NCBI RefSeq assembly: GCF_001311785.1 | Contig: NZ_BBBX01000020.1 | Coordinates: forward strand, 1-56,196 | DNA: 56,196 bases | Direction: 5' to 3' | From: Lacticaseibacillus saniviri JCM 17471 = DSM 24301 | GTDB taxonomy: Bacteria; Bacillota; Bacilli; Lactobacillales; Lactobacillaceae | Shown: piece by piece, positions 27,391-38,000 of the stretch | Layout: every line of letters begins with the position of its first letter | Numbering within the stretch: position 1 is the first letter of the stretch | Program-made: the position numbers and the translations under genes | Notes under the pieces: generated by a model | Database searches by the model: none | Seen by the model: the letters and a program-made list of their open reading frames with translations, nothing else | Told to the model about the DNA's origin: nothing

Positions 27391-27651
27391 TCATTTCGCC
27401 TCCATCCACTGGTTGATCTGTTTCATTACTCTCTGCCGTACCGGCGGTGATAAGCTCAGTTGAATTTTGCGTGGATTAAGATAAAACCCAAGTTCTTGTG
27501 CAACCGCGCCACGCAATGCTGGTTCAACGTCATCAATGGTGCCACGCTCGTTTAAAATATCGGCGACACGCAACATCACCTGCGTTGAAGCCATACCCTC
27601 GTTTTGCTTTGCCTGCATACCTTGTTCAATCTTAGCTGCCATGTTATCCAT
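27391..27651 (-). CDS. Small phage protein upstream of holin (86 aa)
   Basis: Intact, soluble and helical; family not recognised. Its stop abuts the holin start, and its start overlaps the gene upstream by 8 bases, so it belongs to the lysis operon. Confidence 0.6.
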   Translation of the reverse strand: MDNMAAKIEQGMQAKQNEGMASTQVMLRVADILNERGTIDDVEPALRGAVAQELGFYLNPRKIQLSLSPPVRQRVMKQINQWMEAK

Positions 27652-27850
27652 TCTCCTTTTCTTCTAGTTGTTTCTTTAGTGACTCGTTTTCCTTTCGAAG
27701 CCTGTCGTTGTCAGCGTTGACTTTGTCATAAAGGTCCATCATCTCGTCGTGTTTTGTTTTGCGCTTAGACTCGCTAAAAGTTAGCAATCCAATAAAGGCC
27801 GTGATGATACCAGCCAAATAAGGCGCAATTTCCAGAATATTATGATTCAC
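27644..27850 (-). CDS. Small membrane/coiled-coil phage protein (68 aa)
   Basis: One membrane helix (IAPYLAGIITAFIGLLTF) and then a coiled coil rich in Lys/Glu (about residues 35-66). The GTG at 27850 is preferred because GAAGGAG lies 8 bases upstream. Proteins of this shape often sit beside holins and may be an accessory holin or spanin-like factor; inference only. Confidence 0.55.
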   Translation of the reverse strand: MNHNILEIAPYLAGIITAFIGLLTFSESKRKTKHDEMMDLYDKVNADNDRLRKENESLKKQLEEKENG

Positions 27851-28216
27851 GCGTATCACTCCTTCGTGCCATGATCAGCACAAAGGCTGTGATGATTGTG
27901 TTGGAAATCCAACTCATATAATGTCCAGTCGCTACCCAAATCAAGAACTGATATGACGATAGGAATCCCATCAAACACGCGGCTATTGTAATGAAGCGCC
28001 TGTTCCACTTAACCGAAACACTCCCTTCCAAAAGCCAAAGTAACAGTCCCAATCCATCTGCCACGAAAAAACCGCCAAACAAGTCATCGTTAAAAAATCG
28101 ACTGCATACGGCGGCCACATAAAAAAGCGATCGTTTGTGATTAGCCACACTCCGATCGCTATCAGACCTACTCCGAGCCAAAAATGCTCAGGATAGGTTT
28201 TAACTTTGTCCCACAT
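27840..28216 (-). CDS. Phage membrane protein (about 125 aa), frame-broken
   Basis: Four predicted membrane helices. ATG 28216 follows AGGGGGAAGG. The first part (MWDKVKTYPEHFWLGVGLIA...) and the second (FNDDLFGGFFVADGLGLLLW...) join if one T is added in the T run near 28095. It overlaps the next gene by 11 bases. It could be a second holin; unproven. Confidence 0.6.
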
Positions 28217-28226
28217 ATCCTTCCCC

Positions 28227-29257
28227 CTAAGCTTGAATTTGCTGATAGACATCAACCATCGACCCATTCTTAACATAAATATTTCCACGCAAATCCATGC
28301 TGACATTAGTTACCGCCGCGCCCTTAACCAGGGTTGACCACTCCAAGGTCAAATCATTTTTAAACTTTGATATTTCCAGATTATTTACGCCATTTGAATT
28401 AAGTGAACCTGAGTATCTAATCAAAAATAAGTTACCTAATTTATCCATTAAAAATGTCCGCATCAACAACTGAGCTGATATTTGGCAACTTATATTGGAA
28501 CACTTGAAGATTTGTCGTGATCTTGTAAAGGCGTGGTGTATCTGTGGCATAAGTGATAACCACAAAATATTTCCCGCCGCGTCGTAAGTCATTTGCGTTG
28601 AGTTAGAGACATTTCCATGGTCTCCAACAGTAATAAATGTCTGAGAATCATCTTTGGTGGCAACAAGATTTCCATCAATATCATATTTATTCAACTTAAT
28701 TCCATTTACTCCTTGAGAATAGAGCACGTAGAAAAATTGTGATAGTAGCTGATTCCAAATGCGTTAGAGCCAAAAATAATATTTCTTTGTGAACTAGCGG
28801 CTGTTTTAAAGTAATCCACACGTCGATAGTAAGTGCTAAAGGCCATAAATTCACCCGTTTCCGATACGGCCAAAGCATTGTAAGGTACATCAGACCCTCC
28901 GATCTTTTGTGTGATGTCACTAGGACTTGCGAAATAGCTTGAAGCTAAATCATTCCGAATAACCGCCAATCTCTGTTGTGGATCAATGGCGCCAGAATAC
29001 ATTGGTTCTGGTAGCTTGAGGGTTGAAATGCTTAAATCAGATTCAATAACATTAGCAGGATTCGCTAAAAAGCCGTATACCATACGACCATCTGGTAAAG
29101 CCATCCCTCTGTAATAGGTATTAACCTTGACAGAATATGCTAAACCAATATTAGTGTTCGGCGTAGTCCATCCATTAGATTTCCAAAGTGGTATATTTCC
29201 TTTTCTAATTTCCAATACTGGGCGTTTGCCGTGATAAATACCTTGAATGCTACTCAT
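28227..29257 (-). CDS. Phage tail-tip protein with propeller-like repeats, frame-broken
   Basis: About 344 residues. It has at least six spaced repeats of the form D/E-xxG-xx-hydrophobic strand (LPDGRMVYGF, DPQQRLAVIR, SETGEFMAFS, DAAGNIFVVI, DKLGNLFLIR, DLRGNIYVKN), as in beta-propellers. Three T-run breaks (near 28730, 28565 and 28450) are corrected by one T each. Its position after the tail fibre and before the lysis genes suggests receptor binding or a tail-tip cap. ATG overlaps the fibre stop by 4 bases. Confidence 0.6.
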
Positions 29258-30749
29258 ACCATCACCTCAAATTTTGCAATAATATAGTAATCCCGATTGT
29301 TATCATAGGCATCCAACGCCTGATATTCGGCTAGTGTGCCATACCAATTTCGATAGGGATCTAAGTCTGCTTCTTCAAGCGCCTTTTGCCAAGATGACCA
29401 TGTTTGTCCATGATAAAGCTCGCGATGCCAAGATTGGCCGCTTGCGGTATCTGGCATGAATGTCTGGACAACACTTCCGTACACGTCACGCACCTCAAGT
29501 CGACCAAATTGCCCATCCACCGGTGCATTGTTGGCAACTGTTGTGTTGCTAACAGTGAAGTTTCCAGTAATCGTCATAGTATCGAAATTAGGATTATTAG
29601 TGGTACTAAGCTTGCCATATTCTTTATTAAGGTCGCTTTTCTGCATAATTTCCGCAGCATCAATAACTTTGGCAGAATTGGGATCTTGCCAGCCAGATAC
29701 AAGCAGCAACTTTTCATCCGCCGCCACCACACTTGATTCTCCGTCCTTTGACACTGCGGGAAATGTCGAAGGCATAGTTCCTGAGAGAATCTTAGCCACA
29801 ATATCAGAACTGCTTTCACCTGCTCCAATGACTGTCAAACCACCACCACCTAGGCGAACGATGTCACCCAAATTGGTTCCAGCGTTGTATCCTTGCAGAA
29901 CCGGATTATCACCGGTCCCAGAGCCAGTGTTCATGGCCAGTTTTGGCGCACCATTAATTGTCAGATTGTCTGCAAATTTAAAACCTGCTGCCAGTTGATC
30001 GGGTTTGTCTTTGTAAACGATATTTTCTAATTTCGGTGCAATATCCTCGGTCACTTGTTTTCTCAGTGCTTGATCTGCAGCGACGCGGTCTTTTGCTTCC
30101 TGAGAAATTGCCTGGCTATTGGCCTGATCTGCCTGAGAGCGAGTAGTCGCTTCATTTGTATTAGCTTCGACACGAAGTTTTGCTTCGTCCGCAACCAAAC
30201 CTTTTGCATTTTCGGCCGCATTTTCGATAACTGTAATATTTTCAGAACTGATATATTTTTTGATCTCTTCTAAATCATTTTGTGTCAATAAGGCTGCCTG
30301 GTTGATTTCAAGCGAGACGACAGCAGAGTTCGAAATTTTGAACCCTGTATTATTTGCATATTGGTAGAAGATTTTGAATCCTTGTCATAGGCGTTCATAT
30401 ATTGGCCTTGGTTGGCCTTCAACACTGCGAAAAGATGTTGCTGGTCGTTTACTTTAACCAAGATAAGGACTGAGTTCAGCGTGTAATCAGCTGCTACAGA
30501 CGTGCCATCTAAAACAATTTCAAAATAAACAGTGTCATCATTTTTAACTTCAACGTTAGAAATCCAGCCTGTCTGGTTCTGTGAAGCGCTTGTTAGGGCA
30601 GTGTCTGTCAGTTGTTTTAACTGGTCATCCGTGTATTTTGTCGTTGAGCCAATCACTGACAACAATTGCAGTTTAGTACCATCGGCAATGGCCTGACTAA
30701 TTAAGCTGACGCCAGTGGCCGACACGGCTCCAGTAAATTTTTCTGTCAT
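29254..30749 (-). CDS. Phage tail fibre protein, frame-broken
   Basis: About 499 residues when joined. The N-terminal part (MTEKFTGAVSATGVSLISQA..., about 150 residues) looks like a baseplate-attachment domain. Then comes a coiled coil (NEATTRSQADQANSQAISQEAKD) and a C-terminal knob-like part (YHGQTWSSWQKAL) resembling pyocin-knob fibres. One break near 30368 (A run): adding one A gives SKIFYQYANNTGFKIS and runs into the long second half. ATG 30749 is used, with AAAGGAGAA upstream. Confidence 0.75.
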
Positions 30750-30762
30750 GTCATTCTCCTTT

Positions 30763-31347
30763 CTATTCGAATGGTTCTTCACGATTGAAAATCATCGCTG
30801 TATTAGCTGCGATAACGGTATTAGCAACGAATCCGGCATTATCCATAAACTGAATTGACTGCACATGAACTCCCGCCGCAACAACGCTTTTGATTCGGTT
30901 GAACAAGTAATTTTGTTCCCAATCAGTCTTAGCGATATCAACGGGCACGTTAGTGATTCGGATAGCCAATGGTTCCTGTGGATCTGTTGGATTGGGCCGT
31001 ATTGTCTCGATTCGAATACCTTTTGCGGTCACATTCAGTGAGCTTTGAATAGCACGAAGAATACCATCGACCGTAGCGTCACCTGCTCGAATGATGATTT
31101 TTGATTTAATCATCACTCGGTAAAACTCATCGTCTGCGGGACCACGCGCTTGGCCATACTTTTCACCCAACTTATCCAGTGCCGCACCATCTGCTTTATC
31201 AATGTTTCGGTAGGCTTCGACACGCTCAAGCAATTCTTTGGCCTCAGACATCGGCTCAGTCACAAAACGAGCAAGTTTTTGTACATTCGTCCCAAATCCA
31301 TTAATGGATCCGGGCAGTAGTGAAATAAAATCATCAAAATAACTCAT
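30763..31347 (-). CDS. Phage baseplate protein (gpI/gp48-like)
   Basis: Intact, 194 residues. LLPGSINGFGTNVQKLARF and LDKLGEKYGQARGPADDEFYRVMIKSKI are typical of the baseplate wedge protein that follows the J-type baseplate protein in Mu-like and PBSX-like tails. Its start overlaps the upstream gene stop by 4 bases. Confidence 0.7.
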   Translation of the reverse strand: MSYFDDFISLLPGSINGFGTNVQKLARFVTEPMSEAKELLERVEAYRNIDKADGAALDKLGEKYGQARGPADDEFYRVMIKSKIIIRAGDATVDGILRAIQSSLNVTAKGIRIETIRPNPTDPQEPLAIRITNVPVDIAKTDWEQNYLFNRIKSVVAAGVHVQSIQFMDNAGFVANTVIAANTAMIFNREEPFE

Positions 31348-32560
31348 TCGACCACCACCGAATCCAATGTGATTGTGGCACGTTGAATATCATCGAGCTT
31401 GATGTCCTGCGGTGATAGAGCGGCATCGTCAGTTCCAATAGTGACGTCTGCAACTACAATCCCCGGGATTGAATCGTAGATAGTACGATATAGGTAACTA
31501 TAGTGAACCGTTTCGCCCATCCCAACTGATTTCACGTAGTCAGCCACAGCTTGCTGAATGAGCGCTGGACCATCTGTCGGATAATCGTCATTAGTCTCAA
31601 CCTTTACGTGCGCATAAACGCTCAATGGTGAAGGTTCGTCGTAATAAACGCTGTGCTCGCTGCCGCCAATATCCTTGACCCGCACTTCAATACCGCCATA
31701 TGACTGAACACCAGCAGCGATACTGCCGAAAATAGCTTTCGCAATATCATCTTTATACCCACCATCGACATAAAAGTGCAGTGTCTTTGGGGGATTACCA
31801 GATTCATCAACTTCTAAAGAGTCGTTTGCCACGATTTTAATCGCATTAACACCGTTCACCTCGTACAATGCTGAAATCAAGCCATTATACGGGCTACTTG
31901 GTGCTTCTTGGCTGGCTTGTTCAAGTCTGTTACGCAACTGATCATCTGTTTCCAAATCGGCACCACCGTTGATTTCACCGACTTGTACTAAAAGGATTTC
32001 TTCAACGGGCGTCACCTGATCTGCAGGGTATTTATCATAAATCCCTGGTTTGTTGTATTTCACACCGTTGCCATTTGCATAGAGTAGTTTGCTCTCGCCA
32101 ATCCCAATATTCTGGTCGTTATAACTCAACACACCGAATCCTTGCTCCGTGAGATCAATTTGCTTTTGACCTGTATCAACAAGCGTCACAGGTTCACTAT
32201 TCATGTAGATCAGTCCATCCTTAGTTTGGAACATGACACCTGCGGGCACTACATAACCAGCAACACCATAAAATTTGATTGAGCCCATTGCTGCCTGGGG
32301 TGAGCGCCGCACTAGTCCGAGATTGGCTGCTAACTGATCAAGCGTTGGCCCTTCGGCGCTATCAATAAATTGTGACTGGTAGACCGACTCAGATAGCTCA
32401 TAGACTTTATTCAGAAAAAACGCAATTAAGCGTATAAAATACCACCAACAGAATTGGTGGCCGTGTTAGCTTGTTCGCCGAATAATTGGTGCCATTTGTC
32501 AATTAACTGCTCGACTAGTTCGTTGTATGTTGGGCGTGTGAACCCTTTGTTGTTAAGCAA
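31344..32560 (-). CDS. Baseplate J-like protein, frame-broken
   Basis: About 405 residues; structural wedge of a contractile-tail baseplate. The TTG start at 32560 is chosen for GGAGGTGATG upstream. The N-terminus reads LLNNKGFTRPTYNELVEQL. Central marks are RRSPQAAMGSIKFYG, EILLVQVGEINGGADLETDDQLRNR and YVDGGYKDDIAKAIF, as in gp47/baseplate-J proteins. One break near 32430 (one base) lies before LIAFFLNKVYELSE. Confidence 0.85.
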
Positions 32561-32906
32561 GTATCATCACCTCCGTGCTTGAAATTCGGTCATCCGCCAT
32601 AAATTCAACTGTTGCTACCAAATTGCGGTTTTCAACAACTGTCAACGAAATATCATTGACTGCGGTCACCCGCGAGTCCTTTTGCATGGCGTCAGTGATG
32701 GCACCCGTCGCATAGGCTTCGTTGTATGCTTTACCGAGCACATATTCTGTGTCCAATCCCATTTCTTCATCTGCAAAGAATTCACCCATTCGTGTCTTCA
32801 ACAAAATACTGACAGCTTGCATGACTTCATCGATTCCTGATGTCTCAGCAATATCATCAATGTCAAAAACAACATCGTCATCATGGTCTAGCTTGAAATC
32901 AATCAT
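32553..32906 (-). CDS. Phage baseplate protein, DUF2634/XkdS-like
   Basis: Intact, 117 residues, with LKTRMGEFFADEEMGLDTEYVL as in gp25/XkdS baseplate lysozyme-like proteins. The ATG at 32906 shares a base with the stop of the upstream gene (TGATG). Confidence 0.75.
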   Translation of the reverse strand: MIDFKLDHDDDVVFDIDDIAETSGIDEVMQAVSILLKTRMGEFFADEEMGLDTEYVLGKAYNEAYATGAITDAMQKDSRVTAVNDISLTVVENRNLVATVEFMADDRISSTEVMILA

Positions 32907-33287
32907 CACAACACCCCCACAACTACAGCATCATTGACGTTGTGCATTCTCAAAGATCCCAGCGTAAAATCGCTGTTACCGCCACCCCAGTTTTCAACGG
33001 AGCGATCCAGAAAAACCACGATGGCCACATCACCTTTTTTATTTGGTCAAGGTAAGAAGATTCGCCTCGAGTCTTATTTTTTGTTGCAAGTGGCGCGCAA
33101 CTGCGACATTGAGTAACATACCGCGTTTAGAACCTGATTGATTAAGAGCCATTGGCTGAATGTCTGCCTTCTTTTTGTCAGCAGAAACAGAGACGACGCG
33201 TCCTAATTGGGCCACATTAATGCTAATGGCCAATTGAGTAGCAAATTCGCGGAAAAACTTAATATCATTATCACGATTAGTGCTCAT
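32906..33287 (-). CDS. Phage tail protein, DUF2577/Gp138-like, frame-broken
   Basis: About 127 residues; XkdR-like baseplate hub spike component. First part VVSVSADKKKADIQPMALNQ, then, after a break near 33035-33050 (A/T run), KGDVAIVVFLDRSVENWGGG and a His-Asn-rich end. It lies between the hub protein and DUF2634, as in PBSX-like tails. Confidence 0.7.
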
Positions 33288-34147
33288 TGGGTGACCCCCT
33301 CAAAACTTGTTGTCGGTTGAGTACCATCAAAGCTGTGTTCACCGTTAAGCACTCGCATAGTAGTATTCACGTACTGTGTTTTCACATGGACCGTCGAGAA
33401 TGTGGTCATATGGTAATTCAATATTGAGTCCACGGACCATGAGAATTTACCCAATCCATCATCATCGTCAGCATCTTGCCAATCCTCATCACGATCCTCA
33501 CGAGTAGGGATCTGAAGCAGTCCCGAAGCATAAGCCAGCTCAAAGTTATCTGTGCCTTTGGTTGAACCATAAATGTATTGGACCGTCAGTTGACCGCGCA
33601 GATAAAACAGCGACGTTTTGCAGTCGCCTGCAATTGTCGTCAATGTGTCCATTGGCTGCTCATCTGCTGTATAACCATCTTTGTACTTCTTGTCCGTCTT
33701 CAGCGAGACAAATTTAAGGTTGATTCCAGCTTTGGCAGCTACTTGCCTAATGATTTGGCTACCGGAAGCTCCTTTAGCAAACGTCAGATTCTGCTTCTTG
33801 AGTTTGGAATAGTCCTGGCCTTCAAGGATTCGCAGAACATAGGCCGTGTCGGCGTCTTCCAGTGATGGAATGGTGGTCCGATAGATAGTGCCGCTCACCA
33901 GCAGTCCAACATCACCAGAGTACCCAGCAAACACCTTTACGCGATCACCTTTGTTAATACGATTAAAATCGCTCGGATTAATGTTGTAAATCGTGATTTC
34001 TGAGATATTTTTGTCTGGCTGGTCCGAGAACGGCACGCTAAAATGAATTTCTACCCAGTCTGGCATCTTGCCATAGCGATAGACGAGGTTTCCGCTCTTG
34101 GTTGCCACTTCAACTCGAATTTCAAAGTTGTACTGCTGTTTAGCCAT
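33284..34147 (-). CDS. Phage tail hub protein (XkdQ/gpD-like)
   Basis: Intact, about 287 residues from ATG 34147. SEITIYNINPSDFNRINKGDRVKVFAGY and a central GSQIIRQVAAKAGI domain are typical of hub proteins that crown the tail tube (gp27/XkdQ type). Its neighbours, a LysM tail protein and DUF2577, support this. Confidence 0.75.
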   Translation of the reverse strand: MAKQQYNFEIRVEVATKSGNLVYRYGKMPDWVEIHFSVPFSDQPDKNISEITIYNINPSDFNRINKGDRVKVFAGYSGDVGLLVSGTIYRTTIPSLEDADTAYVLRILEGQDYSKLKKQNLTFAKGASGSQIIRQVAAKAGINLKFVSLKTDKKYKDGYTADEQPMDTLTTIAGDCKTSLFYLRGQLTVQYIYGSTKGTDNFELAYASGLLQIPTREDRDEDWQDADDDDGLGKFSWSVDSILNYHMTTFSTVHVKTQYVNTTMRVLNGEHSFDGTQPTTSFEGVTQ

Positions 34148-34491
34148 TTGCTTCCTCCTCATCCGACAAAATTAATGTGTCCTGATACAGAAAAACCGTC
34201 TTACCGAAGTTATCTTTGGTAATGGCGGTTTCTTTATTTGCTTCATCAAGTGGCACAAGGTCGATTTTTGGCACTTCTGGATCCACCAGTCGCCGCCAAA
34301 GTCGCTTACCATACACTAGCCGCTCACCCATCACTACAGGCTGGAAGTCCGAGTCATAAAGGTCTGCAGTGAAAAAATTGGCCACTTTCGTTGTAATTAA
34401 GACCGATGTACACATTTTGATTGCCAAATTGAGCCTCAAAAATAATTGGCAACTGGTCGTAATCGAGTTCAAATCGTCCTCTAACTGACAT
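34140..34491 (-). CDS. Phage tail protein (about 116 aa), frame-broken
   Basis: ATG 34491 overlaps the upstream stop (TAATG). It reads MSVRGRFELDYDQLPIIFEA and, after the T run near 34372-34378, continues FTADLYDSDFQPVVMG. The break needs one base fewer or two more, unlike most breaks here. Baseplate-region protein of unknown exact role. Confidence 0.6.
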
Positions 34492-35060
34492 TACTTGACC
34501 CTCGCTTTCGCACCGATGGGGATTCTAGTATCCGCCCACTTATTCCATGAGCGGAGCGTTGGGATTGAAGTCCCATAGCGAGATGCCCATGCCCAATAGG
34601 TATCACCGGCCTTAACCGTGATGTAGGTGCCCTTCTTTGTCGCCGAGCCCTTAGTTGGCGACTTTGGACCGGTGTTCTTGGCACCTACAAAGCTAGAGGT
34701 CACTGTCATGACCCAGGTCAAACTGATATCAATCTCCAGTGCGTTCTTATAACCGCCTTCATCATAGGTCTTATGCAGTTCCGAAATTAGCATGTTACCG
34801 TGGTGCACCGCTCCGTGATAGGTCAACAGATTGCCATAAAATTGCCAATTAATTAGCTGCTGAAATTTCTTGTCAATTTCAGTCTGATTCTTGCCAAAAA
34901 TTTTGCCCTTGAACTCCCATGTCTGGCTTTCCCGCTGGGTGTGGTCAACGATTGGGTTGCCACGTTGGACGGGATGAGTCGCAATTGTGTTTTGAATCGC
35001 TTCTTCTTCGCTTTCAAAAGAAATTTCAACTTTCTTCTTGCCATCAGATAGAACTGCCAT
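34491..35060 (-). CDS. LysM-containing phage tail protein (XkdP-like)
   Basis: Intact, 189 residues. The N-terminal part is beta-rich; the C-terminal LysM domain (TVKAGDTYWAWASRYGTSIP) is like that of XkdP, which links the tape measure and baseplate. Starts 19 bases after the tape measure stop. Confidence 0.8.
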   Translation of the reverse strand: MAVLSDGKKKVEISFESEEEAIQNTIATHPVQRGNPIVDHTQRESQTWEFKGKIFGKNQTEIDKKFQQLINWQFYGNLLTYHGAVHHGNMLISELHKTYDEGGYKNALEIDISLTWVMTVTSSFVGAKNTGPKSPTKGSATKKGTYITVKAGDTYWAWASRYGTSIPTLRSWNKWADTRIPIGAKARVK

Positions 35061-35078
35061 TAAAGCACCTCACTTTCT

Positions 35079-38000
35079 CTAAATTTCACCAACAGGCATG
35101 ATCTGGCGCAGACGCTCGCCGATCGCATTACCGATTTTTGACCCAAACTTGTGGCGTCTTGGCCACCTCCAGTACCACCGCCATTTACGTTCACGGTGAT
35201 GTTGATAATTGGCGCGTTGCCACCGCTACGTTTCATCATGGCGGCCTTAGAGCCTGGTGTCCCAGTCTCAAGCCGTGGGAGCCGTTTGGTGTCATCACCA
35301 TTCAGTACTTGAGTACCTTCATCGAGATGGACCATCAGATTGCGAATTGCCGGGAATTTGCCCATTCTTCCGTCCTTAGTCATAAAGGATTCGCGCCAAT
35401 TAGCGCCTTTGGCATCGTTGACCATGTATAAACCGGCACTCGCGCCACCATTGCCAGACCAATTGGATCGTTTGCCCTTGCCAAACATCGGTGTGCCACC
35501 AGCAAGATACCCTTTAAAAGCAGATAAGGCACCTGGTGTCCCGGTTGCTAACTTGCTAGATCCTTTGCCGGCCACATTGGCTGTAATGGTGATTGTCTTT
35601 GATTTGAGCGAGTTAATAGCCGTCTGCAATGCCTTGACCTTTGAAGCAGCTGCATCCGCCGAAGCACCAATCTTGCTCATCGCTGATGAAATCCGAGAAA
35701 TCGCAGATTGTGCTGAACTAACCATTTTGTCAAAAGATGACGTCATGGTGCTGGCTGCTTTGGCCATACCACCTTTAATAGCAGATGACACTTGGTTCAT
35801 GCCATTTGTCACCGCACCTTTTGTTTCGCTCATGCCTGATTTAGCAGCACTAGTCATCTTATTAAACTGACTTCGGACGCCACTGGTCATACTATTAAGT
35901 CCGGATTTAACTGCTGTGGCAATACCTTTAGAACCAGACGATGCTGCAGACTTTGCTTGTGACAATCCAGATCGAACTGCGCTAGTAATCCCCTTAAATG
36001 ACGATTTACCAGCAGAATCTACTGCTTTTAAGCCAGATTTGACGGCAGTCACAATGCCTTTAGTCCCAGACTTAGCGGCAGACTGGGCGGATTTAAGCTG
36101 TGATTTGATGTCTGATGTTAAGGACTTGAGAGAACTCTTAGCACCCTTGCCGGCATCTTTTAAGCCGTTCTTGATTGCTGTCGAAATACTCTTGGCCCCA
36201 CTCTTGGCAGCAGTTTGCGCTGACTTCAGAGCGGACTTAACATCCTTTGGCACTGACTTCAAAGCTGACTTGGCACCCTTACCTGCATTCTTCAATCCAT
36301 TTTTAAGTGCATTGGAGATATTCTTTGCACCGCTCTTAGCCGCCGTTGTGGCACTCTTCATACCTGACTTCAGAGCCTGACCAACTGCTTTAGAGGCAGT
36401 TTTATAGTTCTTTGACATCGCGGTTGCAGCGGTCTTGTCTGCCTTTGAAATCTGTTTAGTGGCTTCGGCTTTAACTTTTCTTCAAATTTGCATTTGATTT
36501 TTTAGCTAAGCTTTCCTGTTTCTTGGCCTCTTTTTCAAAAGACTTGGTCTGTTTTGCAACTTCAGCCTTCTGGGCTTTGGTCAGGCCAGAAAGTGCCTTA
36601 GCACTAGTCTTTGATGCCTTTGAAGCACTGTTACCCAATTTGGAGATTTTTTTGCTGGAATTTTCAGCTTCTTTACCCGTCTTTTTAACTTCATCAGTAG
36701 TCTTTTTGGCATCTTTGGCACCATTGGACTTTTTGGACTTGGATACAGATTCATTTCCCAACTTAGTGCTGGCCTTATCAGCTTTGCTGGCGGTTTTTTC
36801 TGCGGCAGAGGCAGATTTGGCACTCTTTGATGCCTTATCTTGCGCCTTTTTTAACTTTTCTTGTGCCTTAATCAATCGGTCGGTGTTCTCTATTTGAGAT
36901 TGACGATCCATCGTGGGCTTCTTGATTTCTTTTCCGCTTGTTTAACAGCTGATTTGGCGCTAGATACAGACTGCTTATCGCTTGCAGCCTTTTCTTTGGC
37001 CTTGCTTGCTGCTTTAGCCGTATATTCAGCGGTGGCTTTGGCAGTTGCTACTGATTCCTTTTGAAAAGCAGCATAATCGCCACTTTCAAGAGCTGAACTG
37101 GCTTTTGCTGCATGAGCTTGAACATCAGCGCTCCGTGTCCCTTGTCCTGATTGGACAGCTCGCATTTGGGCTTTTGCCGTAGCAGCGTTCTTTGCCCCTT
37201 TACCTTGAACAATCGCCTGTGCTTGTTGATCAAGTTGAACATTTTGTTCTGCTTCTGCCTGATACTGAGCTGCAGTTTTTGCGCCCTTACTTTTTGGCTT
37301 TGGCTTACTCCCACCAAATAATCCGCCTAACCAATTGCCAGCTTTATCACCTAACCATTGTCCTGCTACCCCGCCAGCAACAGTTCCTAGCGGTCCAGCT
37401 AGGCTACCAAGCGCTCCACCTAAAGTAGCACCAACACCGCCACCGACTGCACCACCGACTTTTTGGTGCCGTTCTAGACTTCCCGCTTTTGTCGTTGTGA
37501 CGGCATTCAAAGCATCAAAACCAGCAAACAATGCGTTCATGCCAGGCATACCTTTACCTAAAAACTGCCTGCTTTGCTCAAACCACCTGTTACCTTTGCT
37601 ATTCCTGAGCCTAATTTCGAGACACCAGAGCCTAAGAACGATCCGCCAATCTTTTCGCCAATTCCCCCGAGCTTAATTAGAGAATTGCCTTTTAGCTTGG
37701 TCATCCATCCCACATTTTGAGCCATACGAGGCCCAGTTGATTCGAGCATACTTTCGCCTTTAGCAATCATCCTGCCGCTGCGGCCTTGCGATAACGCAAA
37801 TGATTTTTCCTCAGCGGCCAGATCAATTTGATACTGTTTGCGGCCACCATTACCTACATAATCAGCTGGACTAAGTGTTGATTCAAAACTGCTTGCGGCT
37901 TTATTCTTAGCCACATTAGCAGCACTTTCAGGGCCCGTAATTCCTTTGCCGTTCATCTTATCGGCTGCCCCGTCTATTTTATTCGCGGCACCCATCATTT

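Noticed and set aside
35340..36380. Long plus-strand open frames (176 and 154 aa) opposite the tape measure gene
   Set aside because: They mirror the Ala/Lys-rich repeats of the tape measure gene, have no ribosome sites and give low-complexity hydrophobic translations: shadows.
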